Below are positions 1 to 5,758 of a stretch of DNA of 5,758 nucleotides, one piece after another. The stretch lies in the NCBI GenBank assembly GCA_946481625.1, contig CAMLOZ010000260.1, positions 1 to 5,758 on the forward strand. Reading direction: 5' to 3'. A program made the position numbers and the translations under genes. Source of the stretch: an uncultured Haloferula sp. (GTDB lineage Bacteria > Verrucomicrobiota > Verrucomicrobiae > Verrucomicrobiales > Akkermansiaceae). Under the pieces are notes generated by a model. The model was not told the DNA's origin. It made no database searches and worked only from the letters and a program-made list of their open reading frames with translations. How positions within the stretch are numbered: the first letter of the stretch is position 1; each line of letters begins with the position of its first letter.

Positions 1-1326
1 TATGTGGTTTCGGACGATGTTTCCCTTTCGCGCTATCCGCACCTTTCCGGCGGTGCCACGGAGGGCACCACCAATGCCTTCAACGGCTCCGGGAAGAACT
101 TCCGTGCGATCGACAGCGTGTTCTTCGGTGGCATGGCCCTGAACAACCGCGATTCCTCCGCGCCATGGGTGTCGGTCACGAATACCACGGTGAACAAGGC
201 CTATGGCGACCTGAACCAGCCGCAGAGCGGGCAGTGGACCGTGGTATCCGGCACCACCTTCTACCAATCCAGCATGCCGCCCTATCCGACGGACTCCTAT
301 CTGGATAACATCTGGAAGAACCCGGGTGCGACCACGAGCGTGACCCGTCCCGTGATGATCCCGCCGGGCGGCACCTACAATACCCCGCAGCAAGTCACCA
401 TGACCTGCTCGACCGCGAATTCGACCATCTACTATACCTTGGACGGCAGCACCCCGACCACTTCGTCCACCCGCTACACCGGTCCCGTTTCGGTTTCGGC
501 GAACGTCACGATCAAGGCCTTCGCCACCGCGAGCGGCTTGGATGCCTCCGGGGTTCAGACGGCGGAATACCGCATCGTGAACCAGGTCAGTACTCCGGTG
601 ATTTCGCCGAACGGCGGCGTCTATAGCACGGCCCAACCGGTGACGATCACCTGCCCGACCGCGGGTGCGACGATCTATTACACGCTCGATGGCAGCACAC
701 CGACGGCGTCTTCGAGCCAGTACACCGGCAGCCTGACGATTTCCTCGTCCGCCATGCTGAAGGCGGTGGGTGTGAAGGTTGGTGCCGACAACAGCGAGGT
801 GGCTTCCGCCACTTTCAGCATCGGTGATTCGTACGTCGGCTCGGAAGCGTGGACGAACGTGACGCTGCCGAACCAAACCAGCACCTTCACGATCAGTTGG
901 AACTCGATTCCCGACGGCAACTTCATCGACGGCGTCACCGGTGTCGGCCCCGTTTCCGTGGACGGTTACGAGGATCTGGCCTGCATCACCCGGTTCTGGA
1001 CCAGCGGCTTCATCGAGGCCCGCAATGGCAGCAGCTATCAGGCGGTCAACCAACTCGCTTATACCGCGGGCACGGTTTACCGCTTCGAGATGAACGTGGA
1101 TCTTTCGACGAAGAAGTACTCGGTCACGGTCACCCCTGCCGGAGGTAGCCCGGTGGTGATCGCCTCGAACTACTCCTTCCGCACCGAACAGGCAACGGCA
1201 TCGTCGATCAACCACCTGGCGCTCGTGACGCTCAAGGGGGCGTCGCACATCGTATCCGACGTGACGCTCGGCACGACGCCGGCTCCGACGGCACCGACCG
1301 GATTGCGGGTCACTTCGAACCCGTGA
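1..1326 (+). CDS. Secreted carbohydrate-active protein, C-terminal part, with two chitobiase-type repeats (5' partial)
   Basis: The frame is open from base 1, so the start and any signal peptide lie upstream. Residues are numbered from the GTG at base 4, which is an internal Val codon. Residues 1-112 are not firmly assigned; the stretch around 85-110, with PPYPTDSY and then KNPGA, resembles the end of some pectate-lyase-like beta-helix proteins, which is only a hint. Residues about 115-191 and 195-273 are two repeats of the chitobiase/beta-hexosaminidase C-terminal type, each with P-x-GG-x-Y near its start and the shared core TIYYTLDGSTPT. Residues about 278-422 form a beta-rich module with FIEARNG and YSFRTEQ, of a kind found as an accessory domain in secreted polysaccharide-degrading enzymes. 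The last residues (PTAPTGLRVTS) look like the start of a fibronectin type III domain, yet the stop follows at once. No PEP-CTERM anchor or other sorting tail is seen. Its likely role is polysaccharide binding or cleavage outside the cytoplasm; the catalytic activity is unknown. Confidence 0.85.
   Translation, partial: YVVSDDVSLSRYPHLSGGATEGTTNAFNGSGKNFRAIDSVFFGGMALNNRDSSAPWVSVTNTTVNKAYGDLNQPQSGQWTVVSGTTFYQSSMPPYPTDSYLDNIWKNPGATTSVTRPVMIPPGGTYNTPQQVTMTCSTANSTIYYTLDGSTPTTSSTRYTGPVSVSANVTIKAFATASGLDASGVQTAEYRIVNQVSTPVISPNGGVYSTAQPVTITCPTAGATIYYTLDGSTPTASSSQYTGSLTISSSAMLKAVGVKVGADNSEVASATFSIGDSYVGSEAWTNVTLPNQTSTFTISWNSIPDGNFIDGVTGVGPVSVDGYEDLACITRFWTSGFIEARNGSSYQAVNQLAYTAGTVYRFEMNVDLSTKKYSVTVTPAGGSPVVIASNYSFRTEQATASSINHLALVTLKGASHIVSDVTLGTTPAPTAPTGLRVTSNP
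346..822 (+). repeat. Two tandem protein-level repeats (chitobiase C-terminal type)
   Basis: Bases 346-576 and 586-822 encode two copies of a domain of about 77-79 residues within the first gene. Both run from a P-x-GG-x-Y motif through P-V-T-x-T-C to an identical 12-residue core, TIYYTLDGSTPT, and then a Y-T-G turn. The DNA has drifted: in the identical core (424-459 and 670-705) 8 of 12 codons differ, all synonymously. The duplication is therefore old or held by protein-level selection, not a recent DNA repeat. In the family these domains are small beta-sandwiches attached to glycoside hydrolases and lyases; here they probably act as spacers or sugar-binding modules. Confidence 0.75.
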
Positions 1327-1327
1327 T

Positions 1328-1342
1328 CGGGAGCGGCTCCCG
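1328..1342 (+). terminator. Hairpin directly after the stop codon of the first gene
   Basis: The inverted repeat CGGGAG/CTCCCG has a 3-base loop and starts two bases after the TGA. The stem is GC-rich, but only TTGT follows and there is no real T-tract. It could be a weak terminator or a 3' end stabiliser working with the second hairpin downstream. Confidence 0.3.
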
Positions 1343-1360
1343 GTTGTAACTCACTCCAGC

Positions 1361-1396
1361 GGCGGCACCTTGTGAAGGCGGGGTGCCGTCCCTTTT
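1361..1396 (+). terminator. Probable Rho-independent terminator of the first gene
   Basis: A perfect 7-bp stem, CGGCACC (1363-1369) with GGTGCCG (1382-1388), can be extended outward by a G-T and a G-C pair (1362/1389 and 1361/1390). The loop is 12 bases. The stem is followed by CC and then TTTT at 1393-1396, the layout of an intrinsic terminator with a short T-tract. It lies 34 bases after the stop of the upstream gene and 135 bases before the next start, so it would separate the secreted-protein gene from the polysaccharide operon. The long loop and short T-tract keep confidence moderate. Confidence 0.45.
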
Positions 1397-1492
1397 GTCC
1401 CTGCCCCTACGCTTTCGCGTAATCCCCCTGTTGCACGCCTTCCCGCATGCTGGAAGCGTCTTTCCCCCCTCACCCCCGCCCCGTGACCGGCT

Positions 1493-1507
1493 GCTTGAAT
1501 TTCAAGC
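1493..1507. promoter_or_regulatory. Perfect 15-base palindrome, candidate operator before the operon
   Basis: GCTTGAA-T-TTCAAGC is a perfect inverted repeat with 7-base arms around one central base, ending 24 bases before the ATG of the first glycosyltransferase. It is AT-richer than its C-rich surroundings. Its left half overlaps an extended -10-like sequence (TG at 1492-1493, one base, then TTGAAT at 1495-1500, 4 of 6 matches to TATAAT). No good -35 box lies at the usual distance. A dimeric repressor or activator site is one reading and an RNA stem-loop in the leader (stem 1493-1498/1502-1507) is another. No regulator family is identified. Confidence 0.3.
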
Positions 1508-1517
1508 GGTGGCGTCC

Positions 1518-1522
1518 GGGAG
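1518..1522 (+). promoter_or_regulatory. Shine-Dalgarno GGGAG before the first glycosyltransferase
   Basis: GGGAG lies 9 bases before the ATG at 1532 and supports that start. It is the left half of the palindrome GGGAGCTCCC (1518-1527) and is followed by a run of seven C (1525-1531), so a purine-rich ribosome site sits beside its own complement. It is the only reasonable Shine-Dalgarno seen before any of the four downstream starts. Confidence 0.4.
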
Positions 1523-1531
1523 CTCCCCCCC

Positions 1532-2710
1532 ATGTCCTCCGCTCCTGTCCGAGTTCTCTACAGTTTCCCGCACAAGTTCGGTGCCGGGCGCATCTGCAGC
1601 ACCGCGTGGCATCAGGTGGACGGCGCGTCCCGGGCGGGCGCCAAGGTGACCCTTTTCGCCGGTTCCCAGGTCAAGGCGCTCGATCCTTCGGTGAAGGTCC
1701 GCAAGACGCTTTCGGTCGGCAAATTGCGCGTGCCTTACAAGCTGATCGGTCGCGACATGGCCTGCAACTGGCATGACGCGGTGACGGCGATGTGGCTCAA
1801 CGCGAACCACCGCGAGATCGATGTGGTCCATGGCTGGCCGCTTTCCTCGCTGCGTACCATCCGGGTGGCGAAGAAGCATGGCATCCCCGTGGTGCTGGAG
1901 CGGCCGAACGCGCACACCGGCTTCGCCTACGAAGAGGTGGCGAAGGAGAACAAGAGCGTGGGGATCGAGCTGCCCGGCGATCACGACCACAAGTTCGACG
2001 GCCAGCGGCTGAAGCTCGAGGAAACCGAGTATGCCGAGGCGGACTACCTGCTCTGCCCTTCCGATTTCGTCGCGCGCACGTTCCGCGACCGGGGCTTCGA
2101 CGACGCGAAGCTGGTGCGTCACCAGTACGGCTTCGATGGCTCGCGCTTCGCGGTTCCCGGTTCCGAACCGGCGGCGCACGATGGCTTGGTGATGATCTAC
2201 GCCGGCGTCGTCGAGCCGCGGAAGGGACTGCACCACGCGCTGAAGGCGTGGCTGGCCTCGGGAGCGCAGGAGAAAGGTACCTTCATGGTCTGCGGCGAGT
2301 TCATTCCGGGCTATGCCGAGCTTCTCCAGCCGATGCTGTCGCATCCGAGCGTGAAGGTCATGGGCCATCGCACCGACCTGCCGGACCTGATGCGGCAGAG
2401 CGATCTTTTCGTCCTTTCCTCGGTCGAGGAAGGCAGCGCGCTGGTCACCTACGAGGCGCGCGGCTCGGGTTGCGTGCTGCTGGTGTCGGATGCTTCGGGC
2501 GCGGTGTGCGAGCACATGCGGAACGGTCTCATCCATGAATCGCGGGACGTGGATTCGCTCGCGGAGCACATTCGCCTGCTGGATGCGGACCGCCAATTGC
2601 TTGGCAAGCTGCGCGCCGCCTCTCTCGGCGATCTGGACAAGCTGACCTGGGACGAAGCGGGCCGGAAGCTCGCCGAGGTCTATCGCGAGGTCCGCAAGCG
2701 CGTCGCCTGA
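1532..2710 (+). CDS. GT-B fold glycosyltransferase (family 4-like)
   Basis: This 392-residue protein has the usual length of a GT4-type enzyme that transfers a sugar from an activated nucleotide donor to a growing lipid-linked glycan on the cytoplasmic membrane face. The N-terminal Rossmann-like half starts with strand VRVLYSF (6-12) and a glycine-containing loop, FGAGR (16-20). The C-terminal half starts around residue 218 with the strand MIYAG and GVVEPRKGL (225-233), the usual phosphate/donor-site region. The E-x7-E donor-binding motif is present as E300-GSALVTY-E308, followed by SDASGAVCEHMRNGL (319-333) as in GT4 enzymes. There is no signal peptide or membrane segment. The start is ATG with GGGAG 9 bases upstream. 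It is the first gene of the operon, and the polymerase-like gene follows after 26 bases. Donor and acceptor sugars cannot be told from the sequence. A long reverse-strand open frame covers the same region but looks like a codon-bias shadow. Confidence 0.9.
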   Translation: MSSAPVRVLYSFPHKFGAGRICSTAWHQVDGASRAGAKVTLFAGSQVKALDPSVKVRKTLSVGKLRVPYKLIGRDMACNWHDAVTAMWLNANHREIDVVHGWPLSSLRTIRVAKKHGIPVVLERPNAHTGFAYEEVAKENKSVGIELPGDHDHKFDGQRLKLEETEYAEADYLLCPSDFVARTFRDRGFDDAKLVRHQYGFDGSRFAVPGSEPAAHDGLVMIYAGVVEPRKGLHHALKAWLASGAQEKGTFMVCGEFIPGYAELLQPMLSHPSVKVMGHRTDLPDLMRQSDLFVLSSVEEGSALVTYEARGSGCVLLVSDASGAVCEHMRNGLIHESRDVDSLAEHIRLLDADRQLLGKLRAASLGDLDKLTWDEAGRKLAEVYREVRKRVA

Positions 2711-2736
2711 ACTTCCCGCCAATTTTTCCCCCTCGC

Positions 2737-4071
2737 GTGAACGCACTCGGCATCCTGTTTTTCCTGGTCAGCGCCATCGCCCTGATGAGCGTGCCCCGGC
2801 GGTGGGCCACGATTCCCCTGCTGATGGGAGTGATCTACATCACCCACGGTCAGGCGATCGACTTGGGCGGGATCAAGCTGCCCGTCTTTCGGATGCTGCT
2901 CGGGGTGGGTCTCGTGCGGATTATCCTCCGGGGTGAAGGCTTCAGCGGCGGCCTCAACCTGATCGACAAGCTGATGCTGGCGCTCGGCGGCTGGCTCTTC
3001 TTCGCCAGTTTTTTCCACGAGCCCGGGGCGGCAGCCGCGGGACCCACCTTCATCATCGGGAAGGTCGCCGAGATATCCCTCTTCTACTTCCTCGTCCGGT
3101 CCTTCTGCCAGGACATGGAGGACTTCGCCTCCATCATGGGAGTGATCGCGATCCTGCTGGTGCCGATCGCCCTGGAAATGATCCAGGAGAAATTCACCGA
3201 GGTTAACCTCTTCTCGAAGGTCTTCGGCGGCGTGAGAGAGGCGGTGGTGGTGCGCGACGACGAGCTGCGCGCGCGCGGTCCCTTCCGTCATGCGATCCTG
3301 GCCGGTACCGTGGGTGCCGCCCTGGTGCCGATCATGATCGGGTTGTGGCGGCGGAATCCGGTGGCGGCCAAGATCGGGATGATCGCGTGCCTGACGATGG
3401 TCGTCTCCTGTGCGTCCAGCGGTCCCATCCTCAGCCTCGGCTTCGGCCTGATGGGGGTCTTCCTCTGGAAGTTCCGTCACCGGATGGGAATGATCCGCTG
3501 GAGCATCCCGATCGGCTACGCCCTGCTCGCGATGGTCATGACCCGGCCGGTCTACTACATCATCGGCGAGCTGAGCATGGGCGGCAGCACGGGATGGCAC
3601 CGTTCGAAGCTGATCGATTCGGCAATCAATTACTTCGGTGATTGGTGGGCCTTCGGCACCGACCATACCCGTTCGTGGATGCCCACCGGCGTGACCTTCA
3701 GCGAGGAGCACACGGACATCACCAACTACTTCCTGGCCTACGGCGTCATGGGAGGCATTCTGGCCGTTCTGCTCCTGATCGCGATGGCATGGGTCGGCTT
3801 CAAGTGGGTCGGCAATACGATCGACACTATCCCGGAGGATGACGAAAGCGGCGACCGCTTCATGATCTGGTGCATGGGGGCGAGCCTGTTTTCCCATGTC
3901 GCGACCAGCATCTCGGTTGCCTACTACGACCAATCCGTGTTCTTCTTCTGGTTTAGCATCGCGACCATCAGTTCAATCTACATGGCCCGCTTCAACTACA
4001 CGACCGAGGTTGCGGAGTTCCCTCCTCAACCCGACGACCCGGCATCCAAAATGCAGTGGTCGCGCTTCTAG
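2737..4071 (+). CDS. Wzy/O-antigen-ligase-like polysaccharide polymerase, multi-pass membrane protein
   Basis: The 444-residue protein has about 11-12 hydrophobic segments by eye (roughly 3-19, 22-38, 49-64, 76-93, 104-122, 130-148, 185-203, 211-245, 253-270, 330-352, 375-395 and 399-418). It has the layout of the Wzy/WaaL superfamily: RARGPFRH at 178-185, then a large loop (271-329) with STGWHRSKL (284-292), WAFGTD (304-309) and H325-TDITN330, leading into a helix starting YFLAYGVMGG. Family members carry functional Arg and His in such periplasmic loops, so R289, H310 and H325 are candidates. The likely role is to polymerise or transfer lipid-linked repeat units on the periplasmic side. The chosen start is GTG at 2737, because it gives a complete first membrane helix; the ATG at 2785 would cut most of it off. 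No Shine-Dalgarno is visible, only a TTTTTCCCCC tract. Polymerase versus ligase cannot be settled from sequence alone. Confidence 0.8.
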   Translation: MNALGILFFLVSAIALMSVPRRWATIPLLMGVIYITHGQAIDLGGIKLPVFRMLLGVGLVRIILRGEGFSGGLNLIDKLMLALGGWLFFASFFHEPGAAAAGPTFIIGKVAEISLFYFLVRSFCQDMEDFASIMGVIAILLVPIALEMIQEKFTEVNLFSKVFGGVREAVVVRDDELRARGPFRHAILAGTVGAALVPIMIGLWRRNPVAAKIGMIACLTMVVSCASSGPILSLGFGLMGVFLWKFRHRMGMIRWSIPIGYALLAMVMTRPVYYIIGELSMGGSTGWHRSKLIDSAINYFGDWWAFGTDHTRSWMPTGVTFSEEHTDITNYFLAYGVMGGILAVLLLIAMAWVGFKWVGNTIDTIPEDDESGDRFMIWCMGASLFSHVATSISVAYYDQSVFFFWFSIATISSIYMARFNYTTEVAEFPPQPDDPASKMQWSRF

Positions 4072-4108
4072 CAGACCGTCCCCCGGCGATCGCGTCCCCC
4101 CCCTGCCG

Positions 4109-5302
4109 ATGATCTCCGCCGAATCCGTAGAGCTAGTCGAAACCCGGGCCCGCACGGCCGAGGCGGCTACCGACGCGCCGGTGCAGGCCGTGAAGAAGTC
4201 GCAGCGCTTCTTCCATCTCGATGCGCTGCGGGCCTGCCTCATGTTCTGGGGCATCCTGGTTCACACCAGCACCGTCGCGCCTTCCAAGGTCTTCCGCGGC
4301 TGTGCGGAGGTCTCCGGCCTTGTCCGGATGGAGGCCTTCTTCATTATTTCGGGGTTCCTCGCCTACATGCTGCTTCAGAAGTATGGCGGGGCGAAGACCG
4401 TGAGGAAGCGCCTCGTGGCTATCGGCGTCCCCTTCGTGGCCGCGCTGGTCCTGCTCAACCCGGTTACGAACTATCTCGTCTTCGTCTTCCACAATCACCC
4501 GCTGTCCTTCGCCGATTATCTGGCTGGGAAGGGGACTGAGGGAGGAGAGGGCCCGATGAACTGGCACCTCCACCTCTGGTTCCTGGTGGCGCTCTTCATC
4601 TACTCGCTGCTCGCGCCTTTCCTCGGCAAGATGGTCGATGCCTTCCTCAAGGGGTCGGGTTCCCAAAATACGCGCCGCACGCGTTTTCTCGGCGGCGAGT
4701 TCAAGTTCCTCGCGATCTGCGCCGCCGTTGCCGCCGCTTGTCTCGCCTCGCGCGTCGCCTTCGAGGTGGTGAAGCCCAATCTGCCGGTGGACGCGCACTA
4801 CGTGGTGCGTTCGATCGGAAACTTCCTGCCATATTACACGCTGGGGATGGTGCTCTTCGCTTCGACCGGCCTGCGTGCGGTCTTTTCAAAGGCTCACTGG
4901 ATCCAGGTCGCGCTTTCCTGCGGCTCGCTCCTCGCCGCCCACCACTATGCCGGACCGAATCCCGACAGGCTGGCGGAGGTGATGATCCTCGCGCTCCAGA
5001 CCTACGTGGCGCTCAGCCTTTCAAGCCTGCTCTTCTGGCTCGCGGGAAAGCTCGTGAAGCGCGAGAGCCCCACCGTCCGTTTCCTCTCGGACGCGGCCTA
5101 TTCCGTTTACCTCTTCCACTTTCTCGCGATCTACCTCTTTGCCTTCCTCTTCCGGGGTTTCGTGCCACCGGGGAACGGGATGCTGACGCTTGTTGCCGCG
5201 GCAACCTTCTGCGCCCTGATCTGCCTTCACGCCTTTGTCATCCGGCGCGTCCCCGCGCTGGCCTTCCTCTTCAACGGCAAGCCCCTCAATCGCGCGCAAT
5301 GA
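4109..5302 (+). CDS. Acyltransferase family 3 membrane protein, OpgC/MdoC-like
   Basis: The 397-residue integral membrane protein has about 10 hydrophobic segments. Acyltransferase-3 hallmarks are FHLDALRA (35-42) entering the first helix, H52 at the end of that helix (the His expected in the family), FFIISGFLAYMLL (77-89), HLHLWFLVALFIY (153-165), and the late SDAAYSVYLFHF (327-338). The HLWFL motif and overall layout resemble OpgC/MdoC, which succinylates periplasmic glucans, but are not enough for that exact name. In this operon it probably acetylates or succinylates the repeat unit or polymer. The frame is open back to 3896, inside the polymerase gene, but that part encodes a Ser/Arg/Pro-rich stretch without membrane character. 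ATG 4109 leaves a 37-base gap and a short polar N-terminal tail (1-33). No Shine-Dalgarno is visible; a run of eight C sits at 4096-4103. Its stop overlaps the next start by 4 bases. Confidence 0.85.
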   Translation: MISAESVELVETRARTAEAATDAPVQAVKKSQRFFHLDALRACLMFWGILVHTSTVAPSKVFRGCAEVSGLVRMEAFFIISGFLAYMLLQKYGGAKTVRKRLVAIGVPFVAALVLLNPVTNYLVFVFHNHPLSFADYLAGKGTEGGEGPMNWHLHLWFLVALFIYSLLAPFLGKMVDAFLKGSGSQNTRRTRFLGGEFKFLAICAAVAAACLASRVAFEVVKPNLPVDAHYVVRSIGNFLPYYTLGMVLFASTGLRAVFSKAHWIQVALSCGSLLAAHHYAGPNPDRLAEVMILALQTYVALSLSSLLFWLAGKLVKRESPTVRFLSDAAYSVYLFHFLAIYLFAFLFRGFVPPGNGMLTLVAAATFCALICLHAFVIRRVPALAFLFNGKPLNRAQ

Positions 5303-5758
5303 ACGCCACTCCCCTCGTTTCGGATCCGCAAGCGCCTCGTACGGCACCTGCCGTGCCGTCTTCCCCCGCGCCGGTGAAAAAGATCCTCTTCATCGCTTAT
5401 CACTTCCCGCCCGCCGGCGGGGGAGGCGTCCAGCGTTCCCTGAAGTTCGTGAAGTATCTCCCCGAGTGCGGCTTCGATCCGATCGTCCTGACCGCCAAGC
5501 CGAACAGCGAGCGCCGCTGGACGCCGACCGATCAGGCGCTCGCCGACGAAGTGCCGGCCTCGGTGAAGGTCCATCAGGTCGAGCTGCCCGAAGAAGTGCA
5601 CGTCCCGAGCAAGCTGGAGCGTGCTGTCCGCGAGATGCTCGGGATGCGCAGCCGCTTCGGTCTCACCTGGATGAATCTCGTGATCGAGGAAGGCACGAAG
5701 ATCGCCCGACAGGAGAAGCCCGACCTGATCTTCGTCACGCTTTCACCGTTCGAAGGTG
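5299..5758 (+). CDS. Second GT-B glycosyltransferase, N-terminal part (3' partial)
   Basis: The frame starts at ATG 5299 within an ATGA overlap with the acyltransferase stop and stays open to the window edge (153 full codons). After a 26-residue Pro/Ala-rich tail comes KKILFIAYHFPP (27-38), then AGGGGVQRSLKFVKYLPECG (39-58) and the strand FDPIVLTAKP (59-68). This is the classic opening of GT4-type glycosyltransferases: first beta strand, glycine-rich acceptor-side loop, long helix, second strand. KPDLIFVTLSP (140-150) matches the later strand that ends in a donor/acceptor cleft loop. The C-terminal donor-binding half is outside the window. The GTG at 5374 (residue 26) is an alternative start that would remove the tail, but the 4-base overlap favours 5299 with translational coupling. 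The sugar transferred is unknown. Confidence 0.85.
   Translation, partial: MNATPLVSDPQAPRTAPAVPSSPAPVKKILFIAYHFPPAGGGGVQRSLKFVKYLPECGFDPIVLTAKPNSERRWTPTDQALADEVPASVKVHQVELPEEVHVPSKLERAVREMLGMRSRFGLTWMNLVIEEGTKIARQEKPDLIFVTLSPFEG

Noticed and set aside
1431..1460. TTGCAC as a possible -35 box
   Set aside because: No TATAAT-like hexamer lies 16-18 bases downstream, only GC-rich sequence.
1383..1776. Short forward frames starting in the gap and running into the first glycosyltransferase
   Set aside because: Pro/Arg/Ser-rich products with no domain character that overlap a well-supported gene in another frame.
1502..2746. Long reverse-strand open frame (414 codons) covering the first glycosyltransferase
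   Set aside because: It mirrors a clear glycosyltransferase with intact motifs. Its product is rich in Arg, His and Ala with no recognisable domain, typical of an antisense shadow in GC-rich DNA.
2680..3933. Long reverse-strand open frame (417 codons) covering the polymerase gene
   Set aside because: The product is a His/Asp/Glu/Gln-rich string without fold features, while the forward strand encodes a coherent membrane protein.
4086..4093. GCGATCGC palindrome between polymerase and acyltransferase genes
   Set aside because: A single 8-base palindrome in GC-rich DNA is expected by chance, and no second copy was noticed nearby.
3896..4108. Upstream extension of the acyltransferase frame into the polymerase gene
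   Set aside because: It would overlap the polymerase by 176 bases and add a low-complexity Ser/Arg/Pro segment. ATG 4109 gives a normal family length.
4133..4798. Reverse-strand open frame of 221 codons inside the acyltransferase gene
   Set aside because: It is charged and low-complexity with no family signature, opposite a membrane protein with clear acyltransferase motifs.

Overview
The window is GC-rich, and every convincing gene lies on the + strand. The mix of genes suggests a GC-rich Gram-negative bacterium, possibly a Verrucomicrobiota member of the Luteolibacter type. This rests on a large secreted protein with chitobiase-type repeats, a ConA-like accessory module, and start sites that mostly lack a Shine-Dalgarno. 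It is an impression from gene style, not a database result.

Region 1 (1-1326) is the 3' end of a large, probably secreted, carbohydrate-active protein. Its parts are an unassigned N-terminal piece that may be the tail of a polysaccharide lyase, two tandem chitobiase/beta-hexosaminidase C-terminal-type repeats, and a beta-sandwich accessory module. It stops just after what looks like the first strand of a fibronectin type III domain.

Region 2 (1327-1531) is a 205-base gap with no credible gene. It holds several inverted repeats: a hairpin at the stop codon, a better terminator-like hairpin followed by TTTT, a small hairpin, and a perfect 15-base palindrome about 25 bases before the next gene. 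It separates two transcription units.

Region 3 (1532-5758) is a tightly packed operon for making a surface or secreted polysaccharide. In order it encodes a GT-B glycosyltransferase, a multi-pass Wzy/O-antigen-ligase-like membrane protein, an OpgC/MdoC-like acyltransferase-3 membrane protein, and the N-terminal part of a second GT-B glycosyltransferase cut by the window edge. Spacings are 26, 37 and -4 bases (ATGA overlap). The likely division of labour is that the glycosyltransferases build the lipid-linked repeat unit on the cytoplasmic face, the acyltransferase decorates it with acyl groups, and the Wzy-like protein polymerises or ligates it on the periplasmic face. The polymer and acceptor cannot be told from this window.

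I found no RNA genes, mobile elements, CRISPR arrays or origins. The operon is a recognisable kind of system. The items most worth checking are the abrupt end of the first gene, the palindrome before the operon, and the C-tracts directly before three start codons.
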